Shown piece after piece: positions 40,334 to 50,749 of a stretch of 64,000 bases of DNA. Source of the DNA: Aradus depressus. Lineage: Eukaryota; Arthropoda; Insecta; Hemiptera; Aradidae. The DNA is taken from positions 6,790,501 to 6,854,500 of the forward strand of contig OY759227.1 in the NCBI GenBank assembly GCA_963662175.1, in the 5' to 3' direction. Made by a program: the position numbers and the translations under genes. Numbering within the stretch: the stretch's first letter is position 1; each line of letters starts with the position of its first letter. The notes below the pieces were generated by a model. That model was given only the letters and a program-made list of their open reading frames with translations. It did no database searches and was not told the origin of the DNA.

Positions 40334-41038
40334 TTATAGCTGAATAAACACATCAAAACCCTTACGATATCGGCCATTGTTCTTCTCACGTGTTTTATCT
40401 AAGACGAAAAACCCAAAAGGATGTAACCAACAAAGTGAACACATTTCCTTGAATTTATAAAAAGTTAAATCAAGGGATCCTACATGGTCTTCATAAATAT
40501 GTTTCAAGTTCAAGTCATCTTGTTGAAAAACAATAATAAAATTTTTATTATCTCGAATCAAATGTTTTGGGACCCTCGCATAGGTTTGAATCACATTAAT
40601 ACAATCTTGATTTCGGTGTCTCCCCATGCTAAAGTATTCTCTAATAATGTTTTGACTTTCATTAGAAATATCATCGAATAGAACAATGGATTTTGTGTTG
40701 GCGTCTTGAGGTGAAACTACATGATATGTTTCATTAAAAGTGAAATAACCAATCTCTGGTACATTCTTCATTACTTTTTCTAAAAAAACGTATTTACTTT
40801 GTACCAATGATTTACTGTAAATGTAAATGTTTTCAAAATAAAGTCCATTTGAGTCGAGTAGCAGGGAAAGAACTACGTTTGTTTTACCAGACCCTGATGG
40901 CCCACATATGATAGCTCGTAAGCTCTCTGGTAGTAAAGAACCGTGACGACGACGACGATGATTCTCCCCACTGATATTTTCAATTTTATGAAGGAAATTA
41001 GAGACCTCGAGTTTAATAGGCTGTTGTTCAAGTAGCAT
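40334..41038 (-). CDS. Polinton A: genome packaging ATPase (FtsK/HerA type)
   Basis: The 234-residue protein has Walker A GPSGSGKT at residues 46-53 and Walker B IVLFDD at 118-123, followed by YFSMGRHRNQDCINVIQTYA with a sensor-like region. This type pumps DNA into preformed capsids in adenovirus-like and PRD1-like viruses. The frame is complete. The gene is divergent from the hydrophobic virion protein, with 173 bp between. Confidence 0.95.
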   Translation of the reverse strand: MLLEQQPIKLEVSNFLHKIENISGENHRRRRHGSLLPESLRAIICGPSGSGKTNVVLSLLLDSNGLYFENIYIYSKSLVQSKYVFLEKVMKNVPEIGYFTFNETYHVVSPQDANTKSIVLFDDISNESQNIIREYFSMGRHRNQDCINVIQTYARVPKHLIRDNKNFIIVFQQDDLNLKHIYEDHVGSLDLTFYKFKEMCSLCWLHPFGFFVLDKTREKNNGRYRKGFDVFIQL

Positions 41039-41211
41039 CTTGTTCTATACTAAAAAAAGTTTCCCCAACGACATATAAATACATTGCAATGTACACAAGT
41101 TGATTTAGTATGAAAGGAGAGAGAGAGAGCTACTAATATTGTCTACGAACGAAATTTATGGTGAAAAAGTGAGAAAAAAAAATAACACTGGACAAATCGT
41201 GCTAGTCAGTT
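41039..41211. promoter_or_regulatory. Divergent promoter region, Polinton A
   Basis: TATAAAT occurs at 41074-41080 between the ATPase (minus) and virion genes (plus). The corresponding interval of Polinton B also has a TATA-like element. It contains no gene. Confidence 0.35.
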
Positions 41212-41658
41212 ATGATGATGAATACTAAGCTTGGAGGAAACAGTAGGAGAAGAAAAATAAGAAGAAGAGGGAAAGTATATTCATTTCACGATGTAGTAAT
41301 GGCAGCAAAGATGAACCCATCCTTACCAATAATGAAAGCGTCTAAACAAGCACTCGCAAAAGCAAAACATTTTATCAAGAAAAGAGGCACACCACCCTCA
41401 TTGCCAAGAGTGCTTCCACTCCCCAAGACTGGTGGTATATTACCATTTTTAGTTCCTCTATTTGCTGGATTGTCAGCACTTGGTAGCTTAGCTGGAGGAG
41501 CTTCGAGTATAGCAAAAGCTGTGAACGAAGCTAAAAAAGCTCGTGAACAACTCGAGGAAATGAAGCGACATAACTTAGCCATTGAGGCTCAAAAAATAGG
41601 TACAGGCCTATATTTAAAACCATACAAAAGAGGTTATGGCCTCTACACATACAAGTGA
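41212..41658 (+). CDS. Polinton A: glycine-rich hydrophobic virion protein (PX-like)
   Basis: The 148-residue protein has a very basic N-terminus (RRRKIRRRGK), a hydrophobic segment FLVPLFAGLSALGSLAGGAS at about residues 80-99, a helix KAREQLEEMKRHNLAIEAQK and a tail rich in Gly, Tyr and Lys. The homologue in Polinton B has an extra phospholipase A2-like domain in front. A DNA-binding or membrane-active virion protein is inferred. The stop TGA-C is followed in the same frame by the protease. Confidence 0.75.
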   Translation: MMMNTKLGGNSRRRKIRRRGKVYSFHDVVMAAKMNPSLPIMKASKQALAKAKHFIKKRGTPPSLPRVLPLPKTGGILPFLVPLFAGLSALGSLAGGASSIAKAVNEAKKAREQLEEMKRHNLAIEAQKIGTGLYLKPYKRGYGLYTYK

Positions 41659-41784
41659 CTTTTACAATTACCGAATAGAGCCCTAACTAATATTGAACTA
41701 GAAAGTACTGCTAAAAGTTTGAAAATCCGTAATTTTAGAGGTGTCTTTATGCGTGATACTTTACCTGATAAACCGAGAACATAT

Positions 41785-41907
41785 TGTAGCAACCAGCTAT
41801 GCTAGATGTTTTATATTGTTAACCAGTTGAGTTGAGAAATATATATTGAGAAGTTCGTGTTGAGAATTGGATTTTTAATTACTCATACTATTAAGTGCTA
41901 CGCTACA
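41785..41907 (+). repeat. 5' LTR of gypsy element 2
   Basis: Starts TGTAGC, ends CTACA. It lacks 9 bp present in the 3' LTR. Confidence 0.95.
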
Positions 41908-41925
41908 TTTGGTGGCAGCGGTGGG

Positions 41926-42768
41926 ATGCCGAAAAAAAAAGAGGGACAACACGCTCTGGGGAAAAGGATCGGCGCCGATGAGTCAGTCGACGGGAGACCC
42001 CTCATTTTCCCGAAAGAGTTCACTTTGGGGTCATGGAATGACTACATTGAGTATTTCAACAAGGTAAGTCAAGTTAATAAGTGGACTGACGATGTAAAAG
42101 GTCTATTTTTATCTTTGTGTCTGACAGGGGAAAGCCTAAGCATATACAGGAACATGTCTGTGGAAGACCAAGGTAATTTCGCCCTCGTTTGTAGAACCAT
42201 AGAGGTTAAATTAGACCCTCCTGAGCGGCGGGAGCTCAAGAAAGATGAGTTCAAAGGGCGGCGGCAAGCGAGGAGCGAGTCTTTGACACAGTTCGCCACC
42301 GCCCTGGAGACTCTCTACAACGAGGCCTACCCGGAGAGAGTTGGGGAGGCGGTGCGACAGGAAACCTTAAAGGACCACTTCCTGGAGGGTCTCCGGGACA
42401 AAAACGTTCGATTTCAAACTGCGTTAACGTCCCCCGACACTCTAGAGTCAGCACTAAGCAGAGCATCGAAAATGGAAATTATAGCTCTACGTCATGGCTC
42501 ATTGACGTATGCCGCCGAGGTTCAGGATATGGGGGATAGCCCGGTTGTAGCGGCTACTGACCCTATCCCAGGAGCCTCAGTGTTACACATGATGCTGCGA
42601 GAGCAAAATGAAAAAATAACGGCACTTACGAGGGCAGTGGCGGAGCTGGTGGTTCAAAAGGAGACGAAGCGTGCGGATACAGGCCGAAGGGGTCCGGTCT
42701 GCTGGACCTGCGGCAGGTCGGGGCATATCCAAGCCCACTGTTCGGTGAAGCCACCAAAGGGAAACTGA
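41926..42768 (+). CDS. Gypsy 2 gag
   Basis: ATG 41926 gives a 280-residue protein with a capsid-type domain (FPKEFTLGSWNDYIEYFNKV ... KGLFLSLCLTGESLSIY ... LKDHFLEGL) and one CCHC zinc knuckle CWTCGRSGHIQAHC near the C-terminus. The frame is complete. It forms the particle in which the element is reverse transcribed. Confidence 0.9.
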   Translation: MPKKKEGQHALGKRIGADESVDGRPLIFPKEFTLGSWNDYIEYFNKVSQVNKWTDDVKGLFLSLCLTGESLSIYRNMSVEDQGNFALVCRTIEVKLDPPERRELKKDEFKGRRQARSESLTQFATALETLYNEAYPERVGEAVRQETLKDHFLEGLRDKNVRFQTALTSPDTLESALSRASKMEIIALRHGSLTYAAEVQDMGDSPVVAATDPIPGASVLHMMLREQNEKITALTRAVAELVVQKETKRADTGRRGPVCWTCGRSGHIQAHCSVKPPKGN

Positions 42769-42842
42769 AGCCGGCCGGCGACAGGGACCAGTCGTCGGCC
42801 GGGCTACAGGAGGTCCTCACTATCCGAACTGGGGCTTGCAAC

Positions 42843-45800
42843 GTGAGGAACGAGGTGGCGGTGAACATCAATGGGGTTCCTACTCATGCTCTTGTTGATT
42901 CGGGAGCCAGTGTGACGTTAATTAGCAGTGATTTTGCTGGGAAGATGGGCTTGCAACCAGATACACCCTATAAGCAAAATCTGAAGAACGCCAACGGGGG
43001 CAGTATCAGTGTTCAGGGGTCTGCCTGGGCCACTATAACTATCGGATCGCATCAAGGCGAGCACAAATGTGTCATCGGGGACATATGGCGCGACGTCATC
43101 TTAGGTTACGACTTCCTGGAGGCGGTGTCAGCGTGTCTGATATTAGGCAGGGGCACGCTGCAGATCGGGGGAGTGAAAGTACCGCTAAGCGCAAGCATAC
43201 CAGTCGCCAATGAAATTCACGCATTCGTTCCGGAAACTATAGTTATACCAGGAAGGCATGAGGTTGCTGTCAGTGCGAGGGTGGAGGCTGAGGATGGAGT
43301 TGAAGTAATTTTCGAGCCTAGGGATGATATCATGGAGAAGTATGGCCTATGTCTAGCCAGGGTAGCTGCTATAGTTCACCATGGGATGATCCCCGTCCGG
43401 ATGATGAATCCGGATCTTGACCCGAAGACACTTTTTGCTCGGACCAGTATAGGAAAGGTAGAGAAACCAACAGCGGCATCTAACACCTTCGTAGAATCGA
43501 TGGAAACCGAAGCAGGACTCAATTGTAGGGCGGACGAGTTGTTTGACCTGGATAATGTGGCACTAAACCCGACTCAGAGGGAGAACCTCGTGAGACTGCT
43601 AGAGGATTTCCGAGACATTTTCTCAACAGGTCCCACAGATCTTGGGCGCACTGGCCTTATGAAGCACCGAATTGGCACCGCTGACGCTATGCCAATACGC
43701 CAGCCACCTCGTCGTATTCCTTTACAACGCCGACAGGAGGTTGCGAGAATGGTTAGGGAGATGAGAGAGCAAAACGTCATCGAACCATCGGCGTCACCTT
43801 GGGCTAGCCCGATCGTTTTGGTTCAGAAGAAGGACGGGTCAGTACGATTCTGCGTGGATTACCGGCGGCTGAATGGGGTCACAAAAAAGGATGCTTATCC
43901 GTTGCCGAGAGTGGATGACATCTTAGACAATCTGGGGAATGCGAAGTGCTTTTCGTCGTTGGACCTCGCCTCTGGGTACTGGCAGGTTGAAGTGGATCCA
44001 CAGGATCGGGAGAAGACGGCGTTCATAACATCTGAGGGGCTCTTCCAATTTAAAGTATTACCGTTTGGGTTGTGCAATGCCCCTAGCACGTTCCAACGGT
44101 TGATGGACCTGGTCTTAGGAGGGTTAAAGTGGAAGACTGCGATGGTCTATCTGGACGATATTGTTATATGGAGTCCGACAGTAGATGGGCATTTGGAACA
44201 TCTAAGGGAGGTCTTCACAAGAATTCGAAATGCCCATCTCAAACTGAAACCTAGAAAATGTCCTGCTCCGGGAGCAGATAAGTTACTTAGGTCACGTAGT
44301 ATCGAGCGAGGGTGTAGCTACCGATCCTGAAAAAATTAGAGCGGTAAGGGACTGGCCAGAGCCGGCTGACGCTCGGACGTTAAGGGCATTTTTAGGTTTC
44401 GCAGCATACTATCGAAGATTTATTAGAAATTTCGCTGAAATTGCCGCTCCTCTATACAAAGCGGCCGACAAAAAGGAGAAGTTCTCTTTTGGGCCGGAGT
44501 TGTGGAAGAGCTTTAGCCATTTAAAAACGGCCCTAGTGGAAGCCCCGGTACTTGTCTTACCCAAAGGTCCGGGAGACTTCATTGTGGACTGCGATGCTAG
44601 TGACCTGGGGCTAGGGGCCGTGTTGAGCCAAATGCAATACGGCCAGGAAAGGGTCATAGCATATGCGAGCCGATCACTGTCAAAGACGGAAAGGCGATAT
44701 TGTACGACACGGAAGGAAATGTTGTCCCTGGTCTATGGCATTCGGCAATTTCGGTATTACGTTTACGGGAGGAGATTTACTGTCCGCACTGACCATAATT
44801 CACTAAAATGGCTCCAGTCGTTTAAGGAACCAGAGGGCCAGGTAGCGAGATGGCTCGAGCTGTTGTCCCCATACGACTTCGAAGTGATACACCGACCAGG
44901 AAAAAAACATTCGAATGCCGACGGACTTTCCCGATCCTGTCGTCAGTGTGGTGTTGAACAAAATGTTCGGGAGGCCGTGGAGCGAGATCGTCGCAGTGAG
45001 GTGAGCGAAGAGAGAGATGAAGGGTCGAGCTGCGTCGCAGCCATACTCCCTGATGACGAGCTCAGAGTTGCTCAGCAAGAAGACCCCATTCTTTCTGTTG
45101 TCTTCAAGTGGCTAGAGGAGGGAACTCGGCCAAAATTCGAAGATGTCAGAGGAAGTGATCCAAAACTTCTAAGCCTGTGGACTCAAGCGAATCGACTGGA
45201 ACTGCTCAATGGGCTGATTCATCGGCGGTGGGAGGAGGATGGAAAGCCTACCAGGCATCAGCTATTGTTGCCTCGAACCCTTGTTGAGGAAGTGCTTAGG
45301 AGCTTGCATGACAGTTCAGCGGGAGGTGGGCACCAGGGAATCACAAGAACCCTTCGGAAGGTGAGCGACAGGTTCTATTGGCCTGGTCACAGACGGGACA
45401 TTGAAAACTGGATCAACGCCTGTCCTGATTGTGCGGCGAGGAAAGGAACGAAAACACGAGCCCCAATGCAGAGAGTGACCGCGGGATTTCCATTCCAGAG
45501 AATTGCTATGGACATACTTGGACCGCTCCCAACTACTGATCGCGGGAATAAATACATTGTTGTCGTTGCGGATTATTTTACCAAATGGGTTGAGGCATAT
45601 CCTCTGAGGAACATTGAGGCAGCAACGGTCGATGAGGTATTTGTCCTGGAGTTTGTTAGTCGATACGGAGTACCGTACGAGCTGCACACCGATCAGGGTA
45701 GACAGTTTGAGGCGCAGCTGTTTGTGGATCTGTGTAGCCGTCTGGGCATAAAGAAGACGAGGACTAGCCCCTACCACCCAGCATCTGATGGTATGGTTGA

Positions 45801-46368
45801 ACGGTTTAACAGGACTTTGTGCGGTATGTTGTGTCATTTTGTAGTGGGACGGGAAACTTCGTAGGACCAGCAGTTACCTTTAGTGATGATGGCGTACAGG
45901 GCCAGCCAGCATGACTCTACACATATCACCCCGTACTATGCCCTGTTTGGGCGTGAGATGAGTCTCCCGCTCGATGTTATGTATGGGCTAGCGGAAGAAA
46001 GGGAAGATATGAATCTCCACGAGTACGTCCGCAAGCGAGGGGCCCAGCTGGAGGCCGCTTTCGCATCAGTGCGCAAGGAGTTGGGTAAGAGCCAGATACG
46101 TCAGAAAGACTACTATGACAAGAAGAGCCAGGAACTCAAATTTCAGGAAAGTGACATTGTGTGGGTCTGGTACCCGGTGACCAGAAGAGGCCGGAGTTCC
46201 AAGTTCCACCGGCCATGGCAGGGTCCCTACACGGTGGTGAGGCGACTCTCAGACGTGACCTATAGGGTGCAGGATGGCAGGAACCGGAGGCGGCGGCTAG
46301 TGGTGCATGTCAACCGGCTGAAAGGCTACACCGGGACGGCGGCTGCTATTGGGAGGGGGAAAGTGTAG
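42843..46368 (+). pseudogene. Gypsy 2 pol (protease, RT, RNase H, integrase), broken
   Basis: The protease site is ALVDSGASVTLIS. The RT has VRFCVDYRRLNGVTKKD, FSSLDLASGYWQVEV and catalytic YLDDIVIW; RNase H has IVDCDASDLGLGAVLSQ. The integrase zinc site is HQGITRTLRKVSDRFYWPGH...CPDCAARKG, and its triad is AMDILGPLP, LHTDQGRQF and HPASDGMVERFN. A C-terminal GPY-like module (WQGPYTVVRRLSDVTYRV) follows. A one-base shift lies near 44,263 and a TAG stop at 45,862-45,864 sits where relatives have Trp, so the element is dead. Confidence 0.9.
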
Positions 46369-46495
46369 CAACCAGCTGTTGTTGCTATGCTAGATGTTTT
46401 ATATTGTTAACCAGTTGAGTTGAGAAATATATATTGAGAAGTTCGTGTTGAGAATTGGATTTTTAATTACTCATACTATTAAGTGCTACGCTACA
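46364..46495 (+). repeat. 3' LTR of gypsy element 2
   Basis: Same as 41785-41907 apart from the 9-bp insert. Confidence 0.95.
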
Positions 46496-46756
46496 ATATG
46501 AATGTGCTATTGTTAATACGGATTCAGTAAGGAATGCGGGGACTCATTGGGTTTGTTACATTAAAAAATTAAAGAGTGTCAAATATCTAGACCCTATCGG
46601 TAACATAAGACCATTGCCTGAACTGATCACATATCTTAAAGACTGTAACATCATTTACAATCGTGCCCCTCATCAAGATATGAATTCACCACATTGTGGT
46701 CACGCATGTCTTGAATTTTTATATAAGGAGATGAACAAGAGATCTCCTCATCAGTC

Positions 46757-47459
46757 ATGAGTTTAACTTTTACTCTAACGGGGGAGACAAATGTTCTCTC
46801 ATCAGATTTTTTCCCTCCTATCCATCTAGATGGGGATTTTACTCTTGGGCTATTAAGTTTTGATACTTTTAATGCTATACCTAATATAGTAGAAGGTGAA
46901 AATAATATATTTTACTATGGTAGTAAGCAAGTTGAGCTACCCACAGGAGCATATGAACTAGATGCAATAGCCAATTATTTAGAAGAACGTATAAAACACC
47001 CTGATGCAATTGTTCTCAGAGCAAATTATAACACTCTAAAAACTGAAATAAGATGCACTCAACCTGTCTTTTTTAACGATAACAAAAAGCCAAACTCGAT
47101 TGGACCATTATTAGGATTTTAAAAAAAAAATACAATGCTACTACCACAAGAAGGTTACCATACGTCAGATAGTGTAGTCATAAAATAATAAAATTAATTC
47201 TATTTCTATAGTTTGTAATCTGATCACACATTCTTATACCAACGGGAAATCTGAACATGTAATCTATAGTTCTTTCCCTTCAGTTGAACCAGGTTATAAA
47301 ATCGTAGAAACACCTTCTCCAATCATTTATTTACCAGTCAACGTTCAAACAGTTGACAACATCACCATACGTATAGTGGATCAAAACGGCGATCTTGTTA
47401 ATTTCAGAGGTGAAACAATTACAATACGACTTCATTTGAAGAAAAATAATGGGGATTGA
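46757..47459 (+). pseudogene. Polinton A: minor capsid (penton-like) protein, frameshifted
   Basis: The frame from ATG 46757 (LTFTLTGETNVLSSDFFPPI, LRANYNTLKTEIRCTQPVFF, NSIGPLLGF) stops at 47,122. The C-terminal half continues in other frames (FPSVEPGYKIVETPSPIIYL, ETITIRLHLKKNNGD) to 47,459. The break is at 47,120-47,210, around an A9 tract. The homologue in Polinton B has its own, different frameshift. Confidence 0.85.
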
Positions 47460-47595
47460 CTTTAAAAGTATTTATAATGCATCTCGGAGAGCGGGTTCTA
47501 TCAGTAGAAGAAGAGATCTAAAGCGATTGACACCAGGAAACGCTCGATTTTTAAAAGAGTTGGGACTTAAATTGAAAAAATGGACAATATCTTAA
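47449..47595 (+). CDS. Polinton A: 48-residue basic micro-gene between capsid genes
   Basis: It starts at 47449, overlapping the end of the minor capsid gene, and ends 16 bases inside the major capsid gene. The sequence is Arg/Lys-rich with SRRRDLKRLTPGNARFLKEL. Polinton B has a 45-residue counterpart in the same place (10063-10200). Conservation despite many mutations around it argues that it is a real gene. The function is unknown. Confidence 0.75.
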   Translation: MGIDFKSIYNASRRAGSISRRRDLKRLTPGNARFLKELGLKLKKWTIS

Positions 47596-48855
47596 ATGTT
47601 ACAGAAGAGGTGCTCTTTGATGAATCCGTCATTGATTTTGAATACCATTCATATCAACCGTATAAGTCAATTGATACTATCACCTATTCAGATGAAATAG
47701 GAATCAGAATTCACCAACAAGATGTGTACACAGCACCAGGCCTTAGCTACCTCTATATAGAGGGGAGACTAACCAAAGAGGACGGGACATCACCTACATC
47801 ATCCGAATTTGTCAACAATGGACCTTCATTCATCTTTGAAGAAATCAGATTATTACTAAACGGAACCAAAATTGATAGCGTGCGAAATGTTGGAATATCG
47901 TCTAGTATGAAAGGATATATTTCTTTTAGTCCAAATACAGTTAAAGGGATGGAAAACGCTGGATGGTTTTCACCGAGTATCACCACAAATATTAATAAAG
48001 ATGCGAGTGGGAAGGATGTTGAGGTAACCAACATTTCAACAAATAATCAAATAACTAAAAACGGTTACTTTAATGTCAGCATTCCATTGAGCAGTTTGCT
48101 GGGCATTGGAGAAGATTTTAAGAAAATATTAATCAGTGCTGTTTTGGAAATAGTACTTATTCGTTCACGTACAGATATTAATTGTGTAAAAGGAAATGAG
48201 AACGTTACTATAAACTTGTCAAAGTTATATTGGAGAGTACCGCATGTGAAAGTATCGGATGAATATAAACTAAGATTACTTAAAATTGTTAATAGTGGTA
48301 AATCACTATTTATTCCTTTCAGATCATGGGACCTTCTAGAATACCCCAGCCTTCCTTCAAACACCAATAAACATTCATGGGTTGTGAAAACAACAACCCA
48401 GTTAGAAAAACCCCGCTTCATCATTTTAGGATTTCAAATAGATGCAAAAAATAAGCTAAATTCTTATGCTAGTCAATTTAATCATTGTGAGTTAAACAAT
48501 GTAAAATTATCCTTACGAAGATTTGCGAATAGATTTCAAGAAAAACATATATGCTGTATAATAACATATGAAATGTATATAAACATATGAAATGTATGTT
48601 AGATTCCAATCAAGTTATTATGGTAAACGAATAAATGAACCCCTTTTATCGAAAAAAGACTATGAAAAACTCGCACCATTGGTAGTCATTGATTGTAGCC
48701 GGCAAATTGAAGCAATCAACTCGTCTACAGTGGACATCCGCTTGGATTTCGAGACAAATGATAATTTTCCTCCCAACACCTCTGCTTATTGTCTTATTTT
48801 GCATGATAAGATTGTGGAATATTCACCATTGAGTGGGTTGGTTCGAACATTGTAA
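47580..48855 (+). pseudogene. Polinton A: major capsid protein, frameshifted near the C-terminus
   Basis: ATG 47580 starts a frame with ILNVTEEVLFDESVIDFEY, IRIHQQDVYTAPGLSYLYI and LYWRVPHVKVSDEYKLRLL, ending at 48,590. The C-terminal part (VVIDCSRQIEAINSSTVDIR, SAYCLILHDKIVEYSPLSGL) is in the frame 48,598-48,855. The break involves lost bases near 48,500 and a tandem duplication of about 18-19 bp at 48,561-48,597. The family is the Polinton double jelly-roll capsid protein. Confidence 0.9.
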
Positions 48856-48894
48856 AGAGTACTTCAGTCTTGAGTTGACAAGGATCCTGTTAAC

Positions 48895-49563
48895 ATGTAT
48901 ACTGCAGCAGTAGTTGATTTCCAAGGGTTTCAAGGGGAACTGGGTTTCATCGTAAAGGAGCTTAGTGTTTTCGATCTTAATCATCCGACAATCTTTCATT
49001 TTTTCTTCAAACCTCCTCCAGAGAGACCTAACCGACAGAGTGAGATGCTATGGGTGAAAAAAAATCTCCATGGGATCGACTGGAATTTTGGTGAAATTGA
49101 CTACTCATATTTAAACAATGTTTTACAATCAACTACTTCACGATACGATCTAATATGGGTGAAAGGATTAGAAAAATGCAAATTTTTGGAAAGTATCATC
49201 GAGAAACCTGTGTTTGATTTGGATAAGTTTAACTGTCCATCTTTAAAAAATCTAACAGACCAAACCAAATGTGAATATCACAAAGGTACTAACTATGTTT
49301 GTTCCTATGATCAAGTTCATAAACTGGCCAACTGGATAAAATTGAATCCATCTAAAGTGGATTTCAACTGTAACAATATAAGACTTCTCACTTACGATAC
49401 AGCAAGCCCTTACCATTGTTTAGCTTATAATGGATTCATAAGAGGAGGAGGACAGAACTGGATACAATGTGTTCACTGTCATCTAAAGGTTGCAATACCA
49501 CTAACATCATGTCCCTATCTTCAACATAAATTGGAGAGTCGTCAGTGTATATTTACCATTTAA
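48895..49563 (+). CDS. Polinton A: DFQGF-family protein, exonuclease-like
   Basis: The 222-residue protein begins with AAVVDFQGFQGELGFIVKEL, a beta strand carrying Asp as in RNase-H-fold nucleases. It continues with FFKPPPERPNRQ, HGIDWNFGEIDY, IWVKGLEKCKFLESI and CPSLKNL, with a Cys/His pair at CEYHKG. A homologue in Polinton B is broken. The similarity to a DEDD-type exonuclease is my inference from the strand order; the usual D-x-E is D-x-Q here, so activity is doubtful. Confidence 0.65.
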   Translation: MYTAAVVDFQGFQGELGFIVKELSVFDLNHPTIFHFFFKPPPERPNRQSEMLWVKKNLHGIDWNFGEIDYSYLNNVLQSTTSRYDLIWVKGLEKCKFLESIIEKPVFDLDKFNCPSLKNLTDQTKCEYHKGTNYVCSYDQVHKLANWIKLNPSKVDFNCNNIRLLTYDTASPYHCLAYNGFIRGGGQNWIQCVHCHLKVAIPLTSCPYLQHKLESRQCIFTI

Positions 49564-49586
49564 TTGTGAGCTGCTGCAACGTGAAC

Positions 49587-49868
49587 ATGGAACAGGCACT
49601 GCACCTTCTTTCCTTAACTGATATTTGGTACTTGGAACCTTACCAACTTCAAGCTTTACCTAAAGCCCTTGTTCTATACTTTTATGATTTCGCAATCGAC
49701 TACAGATGGGATGATCTCCCAGAAGACTGGAGAAATGATCCTGACTTTCAACAATGTCGCCGATGTTCAAACCACTCAGGTGCTGGAGACACGAGCACCC
49801 AGATTGACGCGCCAGCTCCCATGATAAAACATTGTTTACATTGTGCTTCTAAACTTAAAACATTGTAG
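49587..49868 (+). CDS. Polinton A: 93-residue protein with zinc-binding CxxC pairs
   Basis: The start ATG 49587 was chosen over an upstream frame extension that overlaps the previous gene. An N-terminal leucine-rich helix (LLSLTDIWYLEPYQLQALPK) is followed by an acidic loop and two pairs CRRC and CLHC that could bind one zinc ion. AATAAA lies just after the stop. The function is not recognised. Confidence 0.5.
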   Translation: MEQALHLLSLTDIWYLEPYQLQALPKALVLYFYDFAIDYRWDDLPEDWRNDPDFQQCRRCSNHSGAGDTSTQIDAPAPMIKHCLHCASKLKTL

Positions 49869-50185
49869 AAAAAAAAAAAGTTTACTCAATAAAAAGTTTT
49901 TGAATTTATATATCTTTGAACTTATTTTGCTCCCTCAAAAATCATAGAAACATTTTTTTTGTTTTTACATACTCTGACATTTTGATAACTCATTGGTAAA
50001 GAGGAAAAGAGAGAAAAAAAAAAATCTGATTAAAGTTAATATTTATTAAATAATTCAGAATACATGATATTCCAATATTTATTTTTTTACAAATGGATCA
50101 TAAATTTCATTTCATAGAAAAAACAAACAAATTATGACATTTTAACACAACTCAAAAGTTTATGTTCAAGTTTACAAATATGAAG

Positions 50186-50749
50186 TTACTTTTTATTAAT
50201 CAACTCTGAATACATAATGTTCCAGTCCACAGTGTTTATTAGGTTAGTAAGAGATGAATCACAAATTTCATTTTCATTAAAATATTGACAACATTTTTCT
50301 TTAATACAATTCAAAAGTTTCATACATTCATTAACATGCCCAAAAGTGTTGACAAAATATAAAGACTCTGACTTTGTCAATTTAATTTCTGGAGAAATAA
50401 TTTTCATATGTGGTACAGATGTTTCAATAGAATCAACCAACCAAGGATAGCTATTAAATATTGTTAGTGAACGATTTCTCCCTCCGCTGATAAATGATAA
50501 TGCAATGTTTTTAAAATGAAAAGTTTCGAAACTATCTTCTTCTAATTTTCTTCTTTTTTTGGATTGAAAATAACTTTGAATAACCTCTTTTTTCGATGTT
50601 ATCATCCCCCATTCTGTAATGTCTATATAAATACAAGTATTTTTGTGAGCACATAGAGCAATTGATGGAATATTGTCAAGAAGTCCCACTTTAACACTTT
50701 TTGTATAAGTCTTATTTAGAGAAAACTCAGTCACTAATCTATAACACAT
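50186..50749 (-). CDS. Polinton A: 187-residue protein, unknown
   Basis: I chose ATG 50749 (a GTG lies 15 bases upstream). Visible are a basic patch QSKKRRKLEE, a region FKNIALSFISGGRNRSLTIF and a C-terminal cysteine-containing helix (CIKEKCCQYF). I do not recognise a domain. It lies alone on the minus strand between virion genes and polymerase. Confidence 0.5.
   Translation of the reverse strand: MCYRLVTEFSLNKTYTKSVKVGLLDNIPSIALCAHKNTCIYIDITEWGMITSKKEVIQSYFQSKKRRKLEEDSFETFHFKNIALSFISGGRNRSLTIFNSYPWLVDSIETSVPHMKIISPEIKLTKSESLYFVNTFGHVNECMKLLNCIKEKCCQYFNENEICDSSLTNLINTVDWNIMYSELINKK

Larger units (their letters stand above)
41785..46495 (+). mobile_element. Gypsy LTR retrotransposon 2, inserted in the protease gene
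   Basis: The 4711-bp element has short LTRs, 41785-41907 (123 bp) and 46364-46495 (132 bp), starting TGTAGCAACCAGCT and ending GCTACGCTACA, flanked by ATAT (41781-41784, 46496-46499). The only large difference between LTRs is a 9-bp indel after ccagct. TTTGGTGGCAGCGGTGGG after the left LTR is the likely primer-binding site and GGGAGGGGGAAAG before the right LTR is the polypurine tract. Confidence 0.95.
41659..46760 (+). pseudogene. Polinton A: adenain-like protease, split by gypsy element 2
   Basis: Segment one (41659-41784) contains LTNIE and FRGVFMRDTLP. Segment two (46496-46760) contains catalytic His (GTHWVCYIK-like), the acidic residue in KYLDPIGN and Cys in SPHCGHACLEFL. The insertion brings the 4-bp duplication ATAT. 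As in Polinton B, no ATG lies between the upstream TGA and the first conserved block; the first ATG is inside VFMRD. The stop overlaps the next start (ATGA). Confidence 0.85.

Noticed and set aside
17691..46495. Endogenous retrovirus with envelope gene
   Set aside because: Neither gypsy element has an open frame after pol with a signal peptide or membrane anchor. Both are retrotransposons without env.
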